Origin: Companilactobacillus formosensis | Lineage (GTDB): Bacteria > Bacillota > Bacilli > Lactobacillales > Lactobacillaceae | DNA: 64,000 nt | Assembly: GCF_005405305.1 (NCBI RefSeq) | Contig: NZ_BJDU01000006.1 | Coordinates: 146,411-210,410, forward strand | Reading direction: 5' to 3' | Part shown: piece by piece, positions 1-10,534 of the stretch | How the letters are laid out: each line of letters begins with the position of its first letter | How positions within the stretch are numbered: position 1 is the first letter of the stretch | Notes under the pieces: model-generated | Databases searched by the model: none | What the model was told of the DNA's origin: nothing | Seen by the model: the letters and a program-made list of their open reading frames with translations, nothing else | Made by a program: the position numbers and the translations under genes

Positions 1-2
1 GT

Positions 3-650
3 GATCGTATTGCGCAAGAAGTTTATGCTACGTCTATCGAAGAGTTTGGTGAGGTTTCGGAACCCTACTTTAAAGGAACGATTGGAAGTAGTACGATGCC
101 ACAAAAAATTAATCCTAAATTATCTAAGGGAATTATTGCTAATTCTCAAAAATTATATTCTGTACCAATATCAGGGTATTTTTCATCAACGAGACCTTTT
201 GAGGCAGATAGTTCTTCAAATATGCTTTTTGATGGATTACTTGAAGAATCGGTAGAACTTACTACTGAGATTTTATTAAGAACTGAGGAGCTAACTAGAG
301 GGTTACATGTACATAAAGATAGAATGAAAAAAAATGCAAATATAAATAAGGGCATAGATAATAGTGAATATGTAATGATGAAAGTTGCTCAAAATATAGG
401 AAAAGATGAAGCTCATTCATTGATATATAAATTAGCAATGGAAGCCGAACAAAGTGATGATGGATATGAAAAAATTTTGTTATCAAACAAATATCTTAAT
501 AGCAATTTTACTGACGATGAGTTGGAAAAAATGCTGCGACCCGAAAAATATATAGGACTATCTAAAGAGTTTGCAGTTGAATTTTCAAAAAAGGCTAAGG
601 GATGTGCTAGTCAATTAAGCGTAGAATATAATAATAGATTAGATTTTTAA
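3..650 (+). CDS. Fumarase/aspartase-superfamily lyase, C-terminal part
   Basis: The reading frame is already open at the left edge, so the N-terminus lies outside the window. The superfamily signature GSSTMPQKINPK is visible near position 90; in this family it forms the active-site loop that stabilises the carbanion during beta-elimination. The remaining 180 residues look like the C-terminal domain of adenylosuccinate lyase or 3-carboxymuconate cycloisomerase relatives (EAHSLIYK, then LRPEKYIGLS). The substrate cannot be read from the sequence. It may be a purB-like paralogue rather than housekeeping PurB, because no purine genes are adjacent. A strong terminator follows directly. Confidence 0.8.
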   Translation, partial: DRIAQEVYATSIEEFGEVSEPYFKGTIGSSTMPQKINPKLSKGIIANSQKLYSVPISGYFSSTRPFEADSSSNMLFDGLLEESVELTTEILLRTEELTRGLHVHKDRMKKNANINKGIDNSEYVMMKVAQNIGKDEAHSLIYKLAMEAEQSDDGYEKILLSNKYLNSNFTDDELEKMLRPEKYIGLSKEFAVEFSKKAKGCASQLSVEYNNRLDF

Positions 651-675
651 GAATTAGAATATTTAATTAAAACAA

Positions 676-721
676 ATGCTCTATCCTTATATTAAAAAAT
701 ATACAGGATAGAGCATTTTTT
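676..721. terminator. Bidirectional Rho-independent terminator
   Basis: A perfect 12-bp stem (676-687 with 705-716) is followed by a T run on the plus strand and preceded by an A-rich stretch. It can therefore end both the upstream lyase gene and the convergent HAD gene. Confidence 0.9.
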
Positions 722-1543
722 CTACAAAATAAATTTATTTATTATTTCTGCTAAAGCATCATGATTATTGTCAGCTGTAGTAATGTATTTAGCAGTTTTT
801 TTAACAGAATCAATACCATTTGCAACACTTATAGGAAGGCCTACAACGTCTAGCATTGATTGATCATTGCTATTATCACCCACAGCAATAATTTCATTAG
901 GATGTATGCCGAGTGTTTCTGCAAGTTCTAACGTTGCACTTCCTTTATCTATTTTAGCTGGATTAAACTCAACATATCTTCCAGAAGAGAAGGATATTGA
1001 TAGGTTAGATGATCCCACTTTTTTCTCTACCATTTTTTTCATATCTTGTCTTTCTTCAACTGTTGGAAGAGCCATAATGACTTTCATTATATTCATGTTT
1101 CTGAATTGATTGAAGTCATCATCCTTTAATTCTGAAAAAATAACTCCACGACTTTTCTGATAGGCTATATCTTCTGGTACTGGGTTATAAATATATAACT
1201 TATTTTGGGTGTTTATATGAATCGATGCATTTTGATTATTTTTACCAATTTCAAAAATTTCCTTAGCAGTATTAAATGTCATTGCGTTAATGGTTATTGG
1301 TCGATTATTTTTATTCTCTAAAATTAATCCTCCATTATAAGATATTGAATATTGGTTAGATTTATCACGCAGATTCATTTTTTCCAAGTCTTTTTGGAAG
1401 GATGAATAACCTCTACCAGAATTAACTACGAAGTAAACACCAGCATTAGTAGCTGCTTGAATAGCTTTGGCATTTTTTGAGGATAAAGAACCATCATCAT
1501 TCATTAAGGTTTCATCAAGGTCACAAACGATCAATTTATACAT
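722..1543 (-). CDS. Cof-type HAD-IIB family sugar phosphatase
   Basis: A cytosolic haloacid dehalogenase-superfamily phosphatase of 273 residues, the normal size for the Cof/YidA group. The nucleophile motif DLDETL is at residues 8-13 and motif IV, GDNSNDQSML, lies near residue 222; the large cap between them fits subclass IIB. These enzymes dephosphorylate sugar phosphates or flavin/pyridoxal phosphates, and substrates are poorly predictable. It starts at ATG 1543 behind a GGGGGA ribosome binding site. It is divergent from the alpha-glucoside PTS gene, so it may relieve sugar-phosphate stress, but that is inference from position only. Confidence 0.85.
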   Translation of the reverse strand: MYKLIVCDLDETLMNDDGSLSSKNAKAIQAATNAGVYFVVNSGRGYSSFQKDLEKMNLRDKSNQYSISYNGGLILENKNNRPITINAMTFNTAKEIFEIGKNNQNASIHINTQNKLYIYNPVPEDIAYQKSRGVIFSELKDDDFNQFRNMNIMKVIMALPTVEERQDMKKMVEKKVGSSNLSISFSSGRYVEFNPAKIDKGSATLELAETLGIHPNEIIAVGDNSNDQSMLDVVGLPISVANGIDSVKKTAKYITTADNNHDALAEIINKFIL

Positions 1544-1664
1544 AACTTTATTTCCCCCATGTAAATATATTTTATATTCAATTAAATTTTACAACTTTAA
1601 AATTGAGAGATAAGTGAATTTTGGTGTCATAAGTAGGACCAAGGTTTCATTCTGTAATAACTTA

Positions 1665-1678
1665 TGTAAGCGGTGTCA
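1665..1678 (+). promoter_or_regulatory. cre site (CcpA) upstream of alpha-glucoside PTS
   Basis: TGTAAGCGGTGTCA matches the cre consensus TGNAANCGNNNNCA at every fixed position. It lies 45 bp before the EIICB start codon, a usual place for CcpA-mediated catabolite repression. Confidence 0.7.
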
Positions 1679-1722
1679 ACTTTTTGATATAGTTTATCTA
1701 TAAACAAAAGGAGGATTTTTTT

Positions 1723-3285
1723 ATGAAAAAGGGGATGCAACAATTTTCCAGATCAGCTATAATACCCATTAAATTTATGGCTGTAATGGGACTTTTCTTA
1801 GCTTTTGCAGTAATAATGCAATTAGAATTTATGCCTAATTTTATTCAAAGTACAGGTAGCATGATTAAATCGATGATGGATGCAATGATGAATAATTTAT
1901 CAATTATTTTCTGTGTTGCTATTGCATCATCGATGGCTAAGAAAAACAAATTAGAGGCTGGTGTTTTAGCTGTAATTGCCTTTCTCATGTTTTTAGCTGC
2001 AAATAATGCTTGGCTATCTTCTCAGCACATGCTCGCTAAAGAAGGTGCCGTTGGATTATATGGTACTGGTCAAAATATGGTTTTAGGTTTTCAAGTGGTT
2101 GATATGAATGTCTTTCTTGGTATGATTTTAGGTGTTTTAACGGCATACATACATAATAAATTCGGCAATAAAAAATTTATTGATATTTTAAGTATTTACG
2201 GTGGACCAAGATTAGCTTTTATTATTATGATTCCCGTTACATTAGCACTGGCAATTAGTCTATGTTACATATGGCCTGTTATTAACAAAGGAATTAATAG
2301 TACTTCTAGTTTTATTTTAGGAGCAGGTGCTATCGGCGTATTCTTATATGGATTCGGTAACAGATTCTTAATTCCGACAGGATTACACCATTTACTATGG
2401 ATGCCATTTTGTTTTACAGCAATCGGTGGAACGGCAACAATTGGTGGAAAAGTTTATACAGGAGCAGTTAATATTTTTTATGCTGAAATGGCAAATATTG
2501 GGAGCATTACTTCCTTAGATCCTTCCATTCGTTTTGCATTCTTTGGTTTTTCAAAAGTATTTGCTTCAATTCCTATTGCTTTAGCAATTATTCATATGGC
2601 AAATAAAAATAGACAAGAAGAAATTAAAGGGATGGTTTTACCAGGAGCATTTGTTGGTACAGTAGCTGGTATTACAGAACCTCTTGATTTTTCTTATTTA
2701 TTTGCTGCACCACAATTATGGTTTGTACATAGTCTATTAGCAGGGTTATCAGAAGCATTGCTATGGCAATTTGGAATCAGAACTTTTGTAAAGGATGGAG
2801 TTATTGATACGGCGGTTTCAAATGCGGTATTTAGTCCATCGCTTACAAAGATACATTGGTTTATTATCTTTGGTTTAGTTATGTCAGCGGTTTGGTACTT
2901 CTCGTTTGTATTCTTAATTAAGAAATTGGATTTAAAAACTCCAGGTCGTGAAGAAGTTCCTGAAATGGCAGGAGTTAATTCTGGTGTGATTGAAGATTCT
3001 CCAGTAAGTTCATCAGAACCAACCGTTGCATTAGCAAACGATGGTTCAAAATTTGATACTTTGGTAGAAGGTCTTGGAGGCAGAAGTAATATTGAAACAT
3101 TAAATAATTGTTTTACTAGGTTAAGAATTGATGTTTTAGATCCTGAAAAAATTGATAAAGATAAGATTAAAACATTCCCAGGACAAAAGGGACTAATAAT
3201 AGATAAGAATAATATTCAAATAGTTATGGGGATGGGTGTTCAATCTATACGTGAAGATATGGCAGAGGAATTAGGGATGGAATAA
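1723..3285 (+). CDS. malP: PTS alpha-glucoside (maltose-type) EIICB permease
   Basis: A membrane permease that imports and phosphorylates an alpha-glucoside. The EIIC domain (about residues 1-420) is strongly hydrophobic and carries the GITEPLDFSYLF motif of the glucose/maltose family. A linker leads to an EIIB domain whose phospho-acceptor cysteine is C463 in NNCFTRLR. No EIIA domain is fused, so it must take phosphate from a separate EIIA-Glc; two such genes occur in this window (16.3 and 38.1 kb). The start is ATG 1723 behind AAAGGAGG. The downstream GH4 gene identifies the substrate class as maltose, trehalulose or similar. Confidence 0.9.
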   Translation: MKKGMQQFSRSAIIPIKFMAVMGLFLAFAVIMQLEFMPNFIQSTGSMIKSMMDAMMNNLSIIFCVAIASSMAKKNKLEAGVLAVIAFLMFLAANNAWLSSQHMLAKEGAVGLYGTGQNMVLGFQVVDMNVFLGMILGVLTAYIHNKFGNKKFIDILSIYGGPRLAFIIMIPVTLALAISLCYIWPVINKGINSTSSFILGAGAIGVFLYGFGNRFLIPTGLHHLLWMPFCFTAIGGTATIGGKVYTGAVNIFYAEMANIGSITSLDPSIRFAFFGFSKVFASIPIALAIIHMANKNRQEEIKGMVLPGAFVGTVAGITEPLDFSYLFAAPQLWFVHSLLAGLSEALLWQFGIRTFVKDGVIDTAVSNAVFSPSLTKIHWFIIFGLVMSAVWYFSFVFLIKKLDLKTPGREEVPEMAGVNSGVIEDSPVSSSEPTVALANDGSKFDTLVEGLGGRSNIETLNNCFTRLRIDVLDPEKIDKDKIKTFPGQKGLIIDKNNIQIVMGMGVQSIREDMAEELGME

Positions 3286-3319
3286 GGTTTCAAACAATGG
3301 AACCTCCGTTTCATCAACC

Positions 3320-3344
3320 TGAAAGCGTATTGTAAGCGATTAAT
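3320..3344 (+). promoter_or_regulatory. Two overlapping degenerate cre-like sequences
   Basis: TGAAAGCGTATTGT and TGTAAGCGATTAAT overlap in the gap between the EIICB and GH4 genes. Each keeps the TGNAANCG half of cre but lacks the final CA. They may bind CcpA weakly or be decayed sites. Confidence 0.3.
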
Positions 3345-3393
3345 TTATACAGTATTCTAATAATCAAATAAAGAAGAAAATAAGGTGACTTAA

Positions 3394-4737
<1,344 letters not shown>

Positions 4738-4775
4738 AATTATACTAACTACATAGTATAAGGAGCTTAATTTGT

Positions 4776-5543
4776 ATGAAACTTGAAGAAATTATTGATA
4801 AGCATTATAACGAGTTTAGTGTTACTGAAAAAGGTATGTGTCAATATATTTTGAAGAATCATAATAAAATTGCTTCAATGGGGATATTAGACTTTGCTAG
4901 AGAAAGTTTGGCTTCAAAATCTTCTGTGATTCGTTTTTGCCAGAAAATTGGATTTACTGGTTATACGGAAATGAAAAATTTTATTAAATGGGACGATGGA
5001 AATTCTAAAAAAAGAGACAGTTATAGTTTTTTTGATCAAGTAAAATCTGATACAGAGATGTTATTGAGTTCTTTAGATTATAGTAAATGGATTCCGATAT
5101 ATGAATCAATTTATAATTCAAAACGAGTTTATATGGTAGCTACAGGGGTTACTCAACAAAATCAAGCTCTGGAACTTCAAAGGTTGTTAATGCTGAGTGG
5201 AAAAGATTCAGGTTTGCTACCAGGTAATAAAGAATCATCTGAATTCCAAAGAATGGCAGAAAGTTTGGATAGTAATGATTTCTTAATAATTCTTTCTCTA
5301 TCGGGCGAAAATAAAAGCTTGGAAGATGTAATAAGAGAAATAGAAAAAAGAGAAAGCAAATTGTTGTCGATAACTAACTATCATAGTAACTGGTTGTCTC
5401 AAAATTGTGATTTTAATCTTTATTCACGAAGTTCGAGAAGTCCAGATACAGAAGACTGGTGGTTAAAGACTACCTCAACGTTTTTTGTATTAATTGAAGC
5501 ATTTGTTTTTGGGTATAATGATTATTTAAAAACAAAAAAATAA
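4776..5543 (+). CDS. RpiR/MurR-family regulator of the alpha-glucoside operon
   Basis: A 255-residue protein with an N-terminal RpiR-type helix-turn-helix (about residues 1-75, including SSVIRFCQKIGFTGYTEMK). The C-terminal SIS domain (about 110-240, with LIILSLSGENKS) binds a phosphosugar. It is the last gene of the EIICB-GH4 operon and ends at a terminator. In Bacillus the maltose PTS operon is also controlled by an RpiR-family protein (GlvR/MalR), so a matching role as sensor of the imported 6-phospho-sugar is likely. Activator or repressor action cannot be decided from sequence. Confidence 0.88.
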   Translation: MKLEEIIDKHYNEFSVTEKGMCQYILKNHNKIASMGILDFARESLASKSSVIRFCQKIGFTGYTEMKNFIKWDDGNSKKRDSYSFFDQVKSDTEMLLSSLDYSKWIPIYESIYNSKRVYMVATGVTQQNQALELQRLLMLSGKDSGLLPGNKESSEFQRMAESLDSNDFLIILSLSGENKSLEDVIREIEKRESKLLSITNYHSNWLSQNCDFNLYSRSSRSPDTEDWWLKTTSTFFVLIEAFVFGYNDYLKTKK

Positions 5544-5590
5544 AATGATTGGTGATAATGGAAAAAATCCATTTCACCAATCATTTTTTA
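5543..5590. terminator. Bidirectional terminator
   Basis: The inverted repeat AAAATGATTGGTGA / TCACCAATCATTTT is followed by a T-rich tract. It separates the convergent RpiR and AzoR-like genes. Confidence 0.9.
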
Positions 5591-5593
5591 TTT

Positions 5594-6220
5594 TTAAAAT
5601 TTTTGTCCAGCAATCTCAGCTTCATCATAAGCATCATCGAGAATTTCAATGGCATTCATCGGATCAACATCCATACCTTCAGCAAAAATACTGGAATAGT
5701 CGTCAACACCAATGACGTGCAACATCATTTTGAGATATTCGTCAGCTAAATCTTTAATTTGTGGATCATCGATTGAGGCATTCTTGTGATATCTGTTGCC
5801 ACTAGCTTGCAAGTGAATTGCTTTTTTACCATGTAATTTATTTAATGAACCGTGCAAAGTATCGTGAGAAGCCATAATCATATCAATGTAGCTTTTCATT
5901 TCGGCAGGGATGAAAAGATTGTACATCGGATTGACGAAAACGTATTTGTCAGCATGGTTGAATTCATCAATCCACGTTTGGCGGGCATCGTTGAAACGTT
6001 TTTCATCGACGTTTAACTCACACTTGGCTAATTTCTTGTTATAAATTGAAACGGCAAATTTGTTTAATGGGTAAGGCATATATTCAGAAACATTGTGAAC
6101 CATGACTTCATCATTAGGGTTAGCTTTTTGATACGCATTAATGAAATGTTTGTATAATTCATGTGTTGAAGATCCCTTTTCAGTCAAAGGATGGGCATAA
6201 ATTACGAGTACTTTTGGCAT
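5594..6220 (-). CDS. FMN-dependent NADH:quinone/azo reductase (AzoR family)
   Basis: A soluble flavodoxin-fold reductase of 208 residues. The N-terminal VIYAHPLTEKGSST is the FMN-phosphate loop, and NPMYNLFIPAEMKSYID matches the isoalloxazine-contacting segment of AzoR proteins. Such enzymes reduce quinones or azo dyes by two electrons, probably to limit quinone or oxidative stress. The start is ATG 6220 with an AAGAGGAA ribosome binding site. It is transcribed alone between two terminators. It is divergent in detail from E. coli AzoR, so the substrate is uncertain. Confidence 0.85.
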   Translation of the reverse strand: MPKVLVIYAHPLTEKGSSTHELYKHFINAYQKANPNDEVMVHNVSEYMPYPLNKFAVSIYNKKLAKCELNVDEKRFNDARQTWIDEFNHADKYVFVNPMYNLFIPAEMKSYIDMIMASHDTLHGSLNKLHGKKAIHLQASGNRYHKNASIDDPQIKDLADEYLKMMLHVIGVDDYSSIFAEGMDVDPMNAIEILDDAYDEAEIAGQKF

Positions 6221-6263
6221 AGGAAGTTCCTCTTTTTTAATAATTTACCTACATTATAAACCA

Positions 6264-6312
6264 AAAAAAGGCAGTTCTTTCAAAAAGTAGAAATGAAAGA
6301 ACTGTCTTTTTA
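6264..6312. terminator. Hairpin terminator between AKR and AzoR-like genes
   Basis: GGCAGTTCTTTC pairs with GAAAGAACTGTC (one G-T pair), with A and T runs at the outer ends. It most likely terminates the aldo/keto reductase transcript on the minus strand, and lies just upstream of the AzoR-like start codon. Confidence 0.75.
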
Positions 6313-6332
6313 TTATGATAAATTTTTAGAAT

Positions 6333-7253
6333 TTATGGCAAATCATTGCCCGCAGCGAAGTAAACGTCGTACCACTCTTGTTTAGTAAGATCGACGTCTC
6401 CACCTTTGGCACTATCAGCGATGTGTTCAGGATTCATAGTACCGATGATAACTTGAATGTTAGCAGGATGTCTGAGAATCCAAGCTGCGGCGATAGCGTT
6501 TTTACTTACTCCATATTTGTCAGCGAGTTCTTGAAGAACTTTGTTCAATTCAGGGAACTTGTCATTGTTGATGAAAGTACCAGCGAACATGCCGTATTGG
6601 AATGGTGACCAAGCTTGAATCGTAACGCCCATACGTCTAGAGAATTCAAGGATGCCACCATCGTGGTTGATAGAACGGGTATCGGTCATGTTAGTGTGCA
6701 TGCCAAAGTCAATCATACCAGTGTGCATAATACTGAATTGTAGTTGGTTAATCATTAAACGTTGATCAACCGCTTCTTGAACGAGTAAATATTGTTGAGG
6801 ATTAAAATTGGAAACACCAAAGTGACGAACTTTACCAGATTTTTGCAATTCATCAAAAGCTTCAGCGACTTCTTCAGGTTCCATTAATGGATCTGGACGG
6901 TGCAATAGGAATGAATCAAGATAATCGACACCTAAACGTTCTAGTGATCCATCAACTGCATCAATTAAATGTTGTTTTGTGAAATCATATCTCTTGCCAG
7001 AAACAATACCACCTTTTGATTGAATAAATAGTTGATCACGATTTACACTACTTTGTTTGAGCGCTTGGCCAAAGATTTTTTCAGAATCACCGCCACCATA
7101 AATATCAGCTGAGTCAATAAAATTAATGCCACTATCATAAGCTGTATCGATAGCTTTAGCAGCTTGATCCACGGTCAGACTGTTCATACGCATGATACCA
7201 AGTGCAATAGCTGAAGCTTGCCAGTTACTTTCACCAATATAACGTTGTTTCAT
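6333..7253 (-). CDS. Aldo/keto reductase (YdhF-like)
   Basis: An NADPH-dependent TIM-barrel oxidoreductase of 306 residues. The catalytic tetrad is recognisable as D47 and Y52 (FIDSADIYGGG), K80 (FIQSKGG) and H118 (FLLHRPDP). The closing segment ILRHPANIQVIIGTMNPEHI is the usual cofactor-binding end. It resembles the E. coli YdhF group, which reduces assorted aldehydes and ketones. The start is ATG 7253 behind GGAGG. It forms its own transcription unit; no pathway partner is adjacent. Confidence 0.88.
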   Translation of the reverse strand: MKQRYIGESNWQASAIALGIMRMNSLTVDQAAKAIDTAYDSGINFIDSADIYGGGDSEKIFGQALKQSSVNRDQLFIQSKGGIVSGKRYDFTKQHLIDAVDGSLERLGVDYLDSFLLHRPDPLMEPEEVAEAFDELQKSGKVRHFGVSNFNPQQYLLVQEAVDQRLMINQLQFSIMHTGMIDFGMHTNMTDTRSINHDGGILEFSRRMGVTIQAWSPFQYGMFAGTFINNDKFPELNKVLQELADKYGVSKNAIAAAWILRHPANIQVIIGTMNPEHIADSAKGGDVDLTKQEWYDVYFAAGNDLP

Positions 7254-7363
7254 TTATTTTTGCCTCCAATATTTAAATATCATCTTAATTATTGAAGGTT
7301 TGGTGGGGGATGTCAATTGGTTTGTTTGCGGTTACATTATGTATAAAAAGAGAATGCAATTTT

Positions 7364-8371
7364 TTAGTACTCAACTCTTACAGGCATATGAGATTTGTAT
7401 GATTTTAGACAAGCCTGTGCTAATTGAATAGATCTTAATCCATCGATTCCACTTGATACTGGAGTTGTATGTTCTGTAACGGATTTATAGAACGACTTCA
7501 ATTCATTTAAATAGGCATCCTTATATCTTTCGATAAAGAAGTTAGGAATTTTATCCAATCGACTTCCATCTTTAAGATCGACTTGGATATTTGTTAATTT
7601 GTCATTATTAGAGAATACTTGACCTTTTGAACCAAATACTTCGGCTCTTTGATCATATCCATACACTGCTTGACGACTATTATCAATAACACCCAAGGCT
7701 CCATTAGCAAATTTGCACGTAACCATAGCAGTATCAATATCACCGGCTTTACCAATTTCAGAATCTATTAAAACACTTCCTTGTGCGTATACTTCAGTAA
7801 CTTCGGTATTGCTCAAGAATCTAATCATATCTAAATCGTGAATCATCATGTCGCTGAAAATACCACCCGAGACCTTTATATAAGCAATCGATGGTGGAGC
7901 AGGGTCACGAGATGAGATTTTTACAATTTGAGGAGTCCCAATAACTCCTTCTGTAACCAATTCATTAATCTTATTGAAATTATGATCAAAACGGCGGTTA
8001 AATCCAATTTGTAAAATAACGTTCTTCTCACTTACAAGTGTTAATACTTTTTTAATCCGTGATATGTTTGTATCGATTGGTTTTTCACATAGAATATCTT
8101 TTCCAGCTTCTGCAGCGGCGCTGATAATTTCTGCGTGAGTATCAGTAGAGGATGCGATGAGTACAACATCTACATTTTTATCGTTTAGCACATCCTTATA
8201 AGATTTGGAAAAGGTTGGAATTGAGTATTGTTTGGCTATTTCATCTAAATTATCTTTACATGGATCAGCAATTGCTGTTAGTTTATAGAATTCAGAAAGA
8301 TTTAGAATGTTTTTTAAGTGCATCATCCCAATTCTTCCAAGTCCAATTAAACCAATATTCAACTTAGTCAT
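7364..8371 (-). CDS. Gfo/Idh/MocA-family dehydrogenase (inositol dehydrogenase-like), gene 2
   Basis: An NAD(P)-dependent sugar or polyol dehydrogenase. The Rossmann motif GLIGLGRIGMMH is at the N-terminus, followed by LCEKPID with the catalytic lysine and FNRRFD, typical of IolG-like members; the substrate-binding histidine sits in MIHDLDMI. I place the start at ATG 8371, because the in-frame ATG at 8386 overlaps the GGGAG ribosome binding site. It lies just downstream of a second paralogue and the two probably act in sequence. No other inositol genes (iolB-E) are present, so the substrate is unproven. Confidence 0.85.
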   Translation of the reverse strand: MTKLNIGLIGLGRIGMMHLKNILNLSEFYKLTAIADPCKDNLDEIAKQYSIPTFSKSYKDVLNDKNVDVVLIASSTDTHAEIISAAAEAGKDILCEKPIDTNISRIKKVLTLVSEKNVILQIGFNRRFDHNFNKINELVTEGVIGTPQIVKISSRDPAPPSIAYIKVSGGIFSDMMIHDLDMIRFLSNTEVTEVYAQGSVLIDSEIGKAGDIDTAMVTCKFANGALGVIDNSRQAVYGYDQRAEVFGSKGQVFSNNDKLTNIQVDLKDGSRLDKIPNFFIERYKDAYLNELKSFYKSVTEHTTPVSSGIDGLRSIQLAQACLKSYKSHMPVRVEY

Positions 8372-8389
8372 TTTTTCATCTCCCATAAA

Positions 8390-9406
8390 TTATTTGTATA
8401 AATCTGGTTGGTCATCTAGTGAAATTTTGACAGCTTGTGCATCTTTTTGACTTTGAATAGCACAGTCAGCTGTGACGGCGGCTACATAACCATCCCAAGT
8501 AGAAGGACCAGTTAAAGTCTTATTTTGTTGAACTTCATCAATGAATGTTTGTAGTTCAATTTGATATGCTTTAACGAATCTCTTTGTCCAATCTTTATCA
8601 ATAGTATGACTGATGTGACCATCTTTTCTAATTTCCAAAGAAGGCATATCTGGCAATTGAGCAATTCCTTTTTCACCCATAATTTGGCACATAACGTCAT
8701 ATCCATATTCCGCATTTTGAGTTAAGTATGTGTTAACAAGGGCACCATTCTTAAGTTTTAATGTGGCGACTTGTGGATCCTTAAGTTTGGATAGTTTGTT
8801 TAATCCGTTTGGTCTACCATATTGAACTTGAACGGATTCGTATTGATCATTAAATAACCAATGGATTATATCAATTTCGTGAATAAATGCATCATTGATC
8901 ATATTTGGAGTTTCAAAATATTGTGTGGCAGGTGTGCAAGTGAAGTGTCTGCAATAGCCCATTAGTGGAGTTCCAATTTCACCACTATCAATCGTATTCT
9001 TTAATTCAACATAGTAAGGATCAAATCTACGCATAAATCCAACTTGAACCAGTTTTTTACCAGCCTTAGTTTCAGCATCAATAACTTTCTTACAATCGTC
9101 AGCTGTTGTTGCAAGTGGTTTTTCAACGAATACTGGTTTATTAGCATGGATAGCTTCTAGTACAGGTTCAACGTGAGTATCGTTTCTGCTACATACCATA
9201 ATAGCGTCAACGTTTTCAGAGTTAACAAGTTCATGAATTGAATTATAGATAGTAGCATTCAAACCAAACTCTTCAATGATTTCTTTTTCTGCATCTTTTG
9301 AAACATCGTATACAGCAGTAACTTCACCATCCCTTAAAACATTTTTCAAATTTGATACGTGTGTATGTGCAATGGAACCACAACCAACTAAACCTAATTT
9401 AAGCAT
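8390..9406 (-). CDS. Gfo/Idh/MocA-family dehydrogenase, gene 1
   Basis: A 338-residue NAD(P)-dependent dehydrogenase with the Rossmann loop GLVGCGSIAHTH, catalytic EKPL lysine motif and FMRRFD, followed by the HEIDIIHWL substrate-site segment. It belongs to the myo-/scyllo-inositol dehydrogenase branch but differs clearly from its downstream neighbour, so it is not a recent duplicate. The start is ATG 9406 behind AGAGGGGG. It forms an operon with the GRP transporter upstream and the second dehydrogenase downstream. A pair of such enzymes commonly epimerises a sugar or polyol through a keto intermediate. Confidence 0.85.
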   Translation of the reverse strand: MLKLGLVGCGSIAHTHVSNLKNVLRDGEVTAVYDVSKDAEKEIIEEFGLNATIYNSIHELVNSENVDAIMVCSRNDTHVEPVLEAIHANKPVFVEKPLATTADDCKKVIDAETKAGKKLVQVGFMRRFDPYYVELKNTIDSGEIGTPLMGYCRHFTCTPATQYFETPNMINDAFIHEIDIIHWLFNDQYESVQVQYGRPNGLNKLSKLKDPQVATLKLKNGALVNTYLTQNAEYGYDVMCQIMGEKGIAQLPDMPSLEIRKDGHISHTIDKDWTKRFVKAYQIELQTFIDEVQQNKTLTGPSTWDGYVAAVTADCAIQSQKDAQAVKISLDDQPDLYK

Positions 9407-9421
9407 AATGTAAATCCCCCT

Positions 9422-10279
9422 CTAATTTTTAGTAATACCAATCATGACAGCTCCGATAACGACTAGAAGTAAACCGGAAAGTGTGAAAACAAGCTCCTTC
9501 TTGGATTTATGCTCGTGCAGGATCATTAATCCACCAATTGTTGCGACAATAACGTTTAATTGTGACAAAGTAAATCCAACTGCGACACCGTTCATTGCGT
9601 TACTGAATAGGATTGCAACATTAGCGATAGCAAAGAAGACACCGGTAAGCATATTCTGCCATGTTTTTGTGCCAAACATTTGATTATCTTTCTGGAATCC
9701 AACGAGAATACAAGTTGTAATCAACATTGAGATTGATTGAGGTAATAAGACATCCCAACCGTTCAGATCAAAGATTCTTGGAATAACTGCATATCCAATG
9801 AAACCAATTGATGAAATGGTTAATATAATCAATCCAAGCTTTACGTTGCTACCTTTTTGAGCTTTATTGTCAGAATAAGTAGTCATCGTAATTCCGAAGA
9901 TTATTAGTACTAAAGCAATGATTCCGAGAGTGTATTGCCAACCAGATTTCCATTCTTGAAAATATAAGGCACCAATTAAAGTAGTACCGAATAATTGTTC
10001 ACCGGTACTGATTGGCATAGCCATTGAAACGCCGACTAAATCAAATGATTTAACCTGCAATATTTGTCCTACGCTCCAGAATATTCCACATAGAACAGAT
10101 CCAACGATTAAATCCGTAGTAATAACTGGACGTTTAAAAAAGGCAATGACGACGGCAAATAGAAAAGTGGAAATTACCATACCCATTACTTTGTTTGTGA
10201 ATTTACCACCAATCTTCTGCATAACGATTGATTGAAAGCCCCAACCGAGTGCTGGAATTAATGCAATTAAGTAACCCAT
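9422..10279 (-). CDS. GRP-family sugar uptake protein (GlcU/RbsU type)
   Basis: A ten-helix, drug/metabolite-superfamily permease of about 285 residues. The opening MGYLIALIPALGWGFQSI and the internal GVSMAMPISTGEQLFGTTLIG are hallmarks of the glucose/ribose porter family, which imports sugars or polyols unphosphorylated with the proton gradient. The start is ATG 10279 behind AAGGGGATGG; the longer frame to 10312 lacks a ribosome binding site. Import of a free sugar fits with the two dehydrogenases downstream, which act on unphosphorylated substrates. Confidence 0.87.
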   Translation of the reverse strand: MGYLIALIPALGWGFQSIVMQKIGGKFTNKVMGMVISTFLFAVVIAFFKRPVITTDLIVGSVLCGIFWSVGQILQVKSFDLVGVSMAMPISTGEQLFGTTLIGALYFQEWKSGWQYTLGIIALVLIIFGITMTTYSDNKAQKGSNVKLGLIILTISSIGFIGYAVIPRIFDLNGWDVLLPQSISMLITTCILVGFQKDNQMFGTKTWQNMLTGVFFAIANVAILFSNAMNGVAVGFTLSQLNVIVATIGGLMILHEHKSKKELVFTLSGLLLVVIGAVMIGITKN

Positions 10280-10295
10280 ACATATCCATCCCCTT

Positions 10296-10330
10296 TGACA
10301 AATTACTGTCACGTATTGATTTGTGACAGT
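10296..10330. promoter_or_regulatory. Operator-like array of TGACA/TGTCA half-sites
   Basis: TGACA (10296), TGTCA (10307) and TGACA (10324) form nested inverted repeats. ACTGTCAC at 10305-10312 pairs exactly with GTGACAGT at 10323-10330. They lie just upstream of the transporter start codon in the gap shared with the divergent AraC gene. Binding by that AraC protein is inferred. Confidence 0.5.
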
Positions 10331-10534
10331 TTTTAATTTAGAATCACAGTAAATAGACCAGAATAATTATTTAATGTGAATCCTTTAACAACGTTGCAAC
10401 TTTATTTTAACCAATGATGTGTAATAAAACTTGTTCAAATTTGTTGCGGGATTTCTCAATCGTTGGCACCATTGGACATTTTTGTTGCATAATCATTGCT
10501 ACATTTTGTTGTTGAATACGTAGGGGGGATTACA

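Noticed and set aside
1..255. Frame-1 reading frame with an apparent start at the window edge
   Set aside because: The lyase signature GSSTMPQKINP and its upstream sequence are continuous in frame 3; the frame-1 product has no family features.
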